The translations under genes and the position numbers were made by a program. A model generated the notes under the pieces. It did no database searches, was not told where the DNA came from, and saw nothing but the letters and a program-made list of their open reading frames with translations. Positions 60,480-64,000 of a stretch of DNA of 64,000 nucleotides are shown piece by piece. Source of the stretch: Lactifluus volemus (lineage: Eukaryota > Basidiomycota > Agaricomycetes > Russulales > Russulaceae). The stretch's first letter is position 1. Each line of letters opens with the position of its first letter. The DNA lies in contig WTXI01000002.1 of NCBI GenBank assembly GCA_022376515.1, positions 248,001 through 312,000 on the forward strand. The letters are read 5' to 3'.

Positions 60480-61813
60480 CTACCAGCATGTACGAGCTGT
60501 TAACAATACGTGTACTCTACCCGTCAGCCCCACTCCATCCTCCGCCTCCTCACGACCTTCCAAAATATTATCTATTATCGCCCTCGCGCTCGAAATTTTT
60601 CTAAAGCGTAGCTCTTCCACGCCTTTTGCCTCCCGGCCCAATGTCGCACCGGTCCCCATAATCTTCTCATCCGGAATCGCCGCTAGCCGTGTGAGCTCGC
60701 CGTGGATGTATGTCGTGAGCAGTAGCATCGTTTCGGGGAACTCTACGTACGCGTCCCGATCTTCCGGCCCAAAATCATGCACGCCCGAACCATCATCGCG
60801 CGTCTCTTCACGCGCCAGCGCAGATTCGCTCATATTGCCAACGTCCCACCAGGGTTCACCGCCCGCCGGAACTCGGGCACCGGCGAAGTCGGCGCCAGTG
60901 CCAACGCAAGACCCTGTGCACCCCGTGCGCCAAGCAGGTTGCGCCATATCGCGGCGGCAAGCATATTGTCGGAGTCGTGCGCGAGCGCGAGGTCCAGTGC
61001 GAGGCCGAGACCGGCCCACTGCTCACGGAATATCTTCATCTGTTTCTTCACGAGCGACTCTGGGGCGGCGCCACGCTTCTTGGGGGGTTCGCCTGCTTGA
61101 ATATTCGACGATATATTTTTTTCTGGGCTGGGAGTGGTGGAAGCGGAGGAGGAGGGGGAGGACGTGGATGCTGCTGTTGTGGCGGGACGAGCCTGTGGCT
61201 GAGACCTAGACTGAGATTGCGGTCGAAGAACCTGGCGGATGCGATCTCGACGTCGAAAAAAAAGTGGTCGATGAGACCTTGGACGTGAGCCTGCGCATAC
61301 CGTGCGGGGAGTGCACGTAGGCGGGTTGTGAGCATCCACACGTGGAGGTTTGTCACTGTAAACCAGGACTGGAACGTTGGAGGGAGATGACATTCTTTTT
61401 TTTTTTTTCGTTCCAGAGAAAGATAACGTGCGCAAAATTTTATTTGTTAGACCCTTCGTTCAACTGGACAGACACGGGGGGGGCGCACCTTTGGCCCAAA
61501 ATTCGCGATCCTCCTCTTCACGAGAGGCACAAAGCTGCTGGTACAGCGCTAGTGCTCGCCGCGCAGCGACCTGACGCGAACTGCCGTACCCAAGCGCCCC
61601 AAATATCTTCAGAAACACCCGCATTGAGGTCGGCGACTGCTTCAGTTTGCGAGTGAGCCATGTTTGTTCTGGAGTGGGGGCCTTTTCGTGTCGGTAAGGT
61701 TTTGTGGGGCCAGGTATTGGCTTTGGTGAGGAAGAGGATGCATATGATCGTAGTCCTTGGGAAATATGTCGAATTAGAATGCGATGCGATGGCCGCAGGA
61801 TGACCCGCTGCAT
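60480..61813 (-). CDS. CBP3: Cytochrome bc1 (complex III) assembly chaperone Cbp3/UQCC1 (two frame breaks)
   Basis: ATG at 61813 starts MQRVILRPSHRILIRHISQG, a mitochondrial presequence. The first exon ends with MRVFLKIFGALGYGSSRQ and YQQLCASREEED. After an intron the frame gives LPPTFQSWFTVTNLHVWMLT, RLRALPARYAQAHVQGLID and HFFFDVE. Near 61246 one base seems lost before DRIRQVL. MKIFREQWAGLGLALDLALA and NMLAAAIWRNLLGARGAQG follow, with another apparent loss near 60845 before DDGSGVHDFGPED and YVEFPETMLLLTTYIHGEL. QWAGLG and WRNLLGARGA are strong UQCC1 motifs. Cbp3 acts with Cbp6 at mitochondrial ribosomes to translate and stabilise cytochrome b. The exon between the core and the tail contains a low-complexity Ser/Pro linker. 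The C-terminal end is tentative. Confidence 0.85.
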
Positions 61814-61908
61814 GAAAGTCCACACGCGCTGTTCCCGTAACAGACACTTTGTGATCAGCTCTGAGGTGAGACCGGAAACGGCCCGGTCACGGTGGTCAGA
61901 CGCTCATC

Positions 61909-63262
61909 ATGGCCGAGATTGAAATATTTCTAATCTATGATGGAACCCCAAAATCCTTTCTTTTAATTCCCCGAAGTGATATACAGAGACTTGCCATCTA
62001 CCCATTTCGATGGCTACGATATGTGATGTTCGCCATTTGTGGAGCCCGTGGCAATCTTTCCACAACACCTGAAGGACCCTATGTGAACTATGACAGGACC
62101 GAATTTGCTGATGCAGAAACTAGATGCTACTATTGGCCTTCAGGTAAGCTTTCTTTTTGTGTGTGAGATTGCTGTTCACAGTGTCTCGACTTCTCCAGAA
62201 GATTGTGCCTTTGTAGACCATCAAGGTTTACATGATCAATTAACATCTACCGAACAGACACAATGCCGCGGCAGTTTCAGAAGTGATGTCATGCGACGTG
62301 ATGGACTTGCATGTGTTGTTACACAAGAGAGGAAAGAGGTCTGTGATGCAGCACACCTGATTCCCTGGAGAAAGGTGACATGGTAAGATTTGTGATTAGT
62401 TTGTATAATTATTGGATGACATTGTTTTCCAGTACATTTCAAGAGTGATAGAGCTTCGCTCTCCCAGAGATAACTCATCACCACTGGCACCTTCAGATGT
62501 TGGGATTAACAACATAAGAAATGGAATATTTCTGGGAAAGGAGCTGCATTCGAAGCTTGGTAGAGGAATGATTGCCTTCATAAAGGTGTGAAACTTTGGT
62601 GGTTCATATCTTGGCACTCTTTTAACAAATCCCAGACACCAAACTATGGGCTGTGCCCTGAAGACATAAGGCGATTTCAGCGGGGTGACCTGCACCCACA
62701 CTACATCACCCTTCATTGTTTGAAGGAGCCTCGAGGTTATGACCCTATGTCCTTGGCAGCCTACCTTCAAATTGGACCCGTATCTCCTCGCGTTGCTTCC
62801 ATTCTAGGTGCAAATGTTGACGCACTCTTCCAAGGTGATGGGGACTCACCTCCTTCTACTGTCATACTCGACTATGTCTATGGGGTTGCCGCTTACAATG
62901 CCTGGGAGAGCAAGTGTGATGGCGATTTCAAAGTAATGAAGCAATACCACGACAAACATTATAAAGGCATTCCACCTCTCCACACAGATGAACCAGAAGA
63001 ACCAGATGACCCCAACGACGAAACTTACGATCCCCACCAGTCACAGAAACGCTACACTCAAGCAAGGAGGAGGGACGAGCATGAGAGTGATCTGGCGAAA
63101 GCCATGGATAGGCTCAATAGGTATGTGATGCATATCCGTGGTATCACGCCAGAAGAGGCTGCCGAGCGCAGGCAGAAAGAAATAGAGCAGGAGGAGCGGG
63201 CAGCTCAGGAAGCGAGTCGAAACAAAGTGATGGAGTGGATGGAAGATCAGGGCATCGACTGA
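61909..63262 (+). CDS. HNH_2-domain protein (putative HNH nuclease fold)
   Basis: ATG at 61909 (MAEIEIFLIYDGTPKSFLLI). Four exons join in phase at about 62145/62199, 62374/62433 and 62586/62636. The central part contains RRDGLACVVTQERKEVCDAA and HLIPWRK, then NIRNGIFLGKELHSKLGRG: the CxxT, AAHLIP, NGI-L and LH-x motifs of the HNH_2 family, with the histidines in AAHLIP and ELHSK as likely metal and catalytic ligands. The C-terminal third is acidic (DEPEEPDDPNDE) and then a long charged helix (EEAAERRQKEIEQEERAAQE). Such proteins are common and expanded in agaricomycetes, and their role is unknown. Intact. Divergent from CBP3 with a gap of under 100 bp. Confidence 0.85.
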
Positions 63263-63375
63263 AATGTATTCATCATGATTGCCTATCGTTTATGCACACT
63301 GTATCTCCGGGGTTGAATACTTTGACACCGGACATAAGGCAACCTCCAAGTATTTCAAGTTTCCATGTACCACGA

Positions 63376-64000
63376 TAGATGCTCTTCCAAACGACTCGGC
63401 GTTCTTCTCGAAATCTTGGACCACAATCAAGTGGCCAGAGTAGGAAGCTGGCCTCGATCACAAAAATGGTGGTATAAACTGGTCCACGTCTTCCGAATGC
63501 CAGTGTGGAGACAGCTTGTATTTTATTTGCATCACCACTCTGCTTGAACCTCCAGCTTTGCTGCACATTTGGCATTCACGTTCGTGTGCCCGACACGATT
63601 GGCTATTCGTCATCCTTTCCGCTCGTCTCGAATTACGGACCCCGCAGACTCGACACCATATTTGTTTTGCAGCATCTTCAATGGGCGAGCGAGATTGTGC
63701 CGAGCACCCCAGAGTCGACACTCAGAGTGTTGGCTGAAGCGATGGTCAAGGACGCTCCCAGGCTCGGATACCTTAGTCTTCATTCCCAGACGGCAGAGTT
63801 TGTGCTTCCGAGACAATTACTCGATGGGGGAGCTACACAGTTACGATGATTAACACTCACCGGTGTCTCTCTGATGGCATTGCATCCATTGCTGCCATCC
63901 ATGACATCGCTTAGGACCCTCGCCCTCGAGAGCTCTACCTATTTCTCGCCTGACACTCTCGTTGCACAAATACGCTCGATGGCTCAACCCCAAACACTGT
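63376..64000 (+). pseudogene. Broken F-box/LRR gene, truncated by the window edge
   Basis: Pieces in two or three frames follow the order of the F-box family seen at 18.6-20.7 kb: IDALPND near 63376, then LLEILD, WWYKLVHVF and WRQLV. The frame changes near 63540 to FASPLCLNLQLCCTFGIHVR, then LVSNYGPRRLDT, LAEAMVKDAPRLGYLSLHSQ and LPRQLLDGGATQLR. An in-frame TGA at 63847-63849 interrupts LR-x-LTLTGVSLMALHPLLPS, which continues to the window end. At least two frame slips and one nonsense codon are present. The stop is a CGA to TGA type change. Confidence 0.75.

Noticed and set aside
1..64000. Transposons with reverse transcriptase, transposase or LTR pairs, CRISPR arrays, rRNA
   Set aside because: Searched by eye for RT, integrase and DDE motifs, terminal repeats, regular spacer repeats and rRNA; none seen. 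The RdRPs are of the cellular silencing type (DLDGD), not viral.

Overview
The window looks like nuclear DNA from a filamentous basidiomycete, most likely an agaricomycete. The evidence is the many 45-60 bp GT-AG introns that break every conserved gene, and the set of families present: a Goodbye-NACHT-ankyrin NLR-like protein, DUF6534 membrane proteins, F-box/LRR proteins, an HNH_2 protein and large cellular RNA-dependent RNA polymerases. I see no prokaryotic, viral or plasmid features.

Left part (1-25 kb). A partial gene of unknown function sits at the edge (1-663, minus). It is followed by a degenerate segment carrying the tail of an RdRP, a DUF6534 membrane-protein gene and an inverted RdRP relic (1.36-4.84 kb). 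Then come a Goodbye-NACHT-ankyrin STAND receptor (6.65-10.13 kb, minus), a tiny split gene for the recombination mediator Swi5 (10.81-11.25 kb, minus), COG6 (11.73-14.43 kb, plus), pyruvate dehydrogenase E1 alpha (14.73-16.18 kb, minus), an F-box/LRR protein whose last exon adds two C2H2 zinc fingers (18.57-20.72 kb, minus), and a UbiA prenyltransferase (22.32-23.7 kb, minus).

Central part (25.9-55.6 kb). This is the striking region. Four large cellular RdRP genes of the QDE-1/RRF family lie in the same orientation: 25.88-29.72, 37.72-41.82, 46.81-50.94 and 51.50-55.60 kb. Each encodes the catalytic DLDGD motif, and in each an intron interrupts the motif at the same position. Between them lie a second DUF6534 gene, a decayed proteasome alpha-1 piece, a duplicated tail of a coiled-coil gene, that coiled-coil gene itself, and a GID5/ARMC8-like armadillo protein. 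A cullin-3 C-terminal piece lies just after the fourth RdRP. Repeated blocks and patchy identity between RdRP 2 and RdRP 3 indicate a locus that grows by segmental duplication and gene conversion. Two further RdRP relics occur at the left end.

Right part (58-64 kb). A compact housekeeping stretch holds a glutaminyl cyclase-like M28 peptidase (minus), tRNA-Val(AAC) (minus), TRAPP subunit Trs23/TRAPPC4 (plus), the cytochrome bc1 assembly factor Cbp3/UQCC1 (minus), an HNH_2 protein (plus), and a broken F-box gene running off the edge.

Functionally, the RdRP array belongs to RNA silencing (aberrant RNA to dsRNA to Dicer/Argonaute), and the NLR-like gene belongs to a family linked to non-self recognition. 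No Dicer or Argonaute is present here. Several conserved genes, including essential ones (Trs23, Cbp3), carry single-base frame breaks, mostly apparent one-base losses. Consensus sequence errors are therefore a live explanation, and I am cautious about calling RdRP 3 and RdRP 4 pseudogenes.
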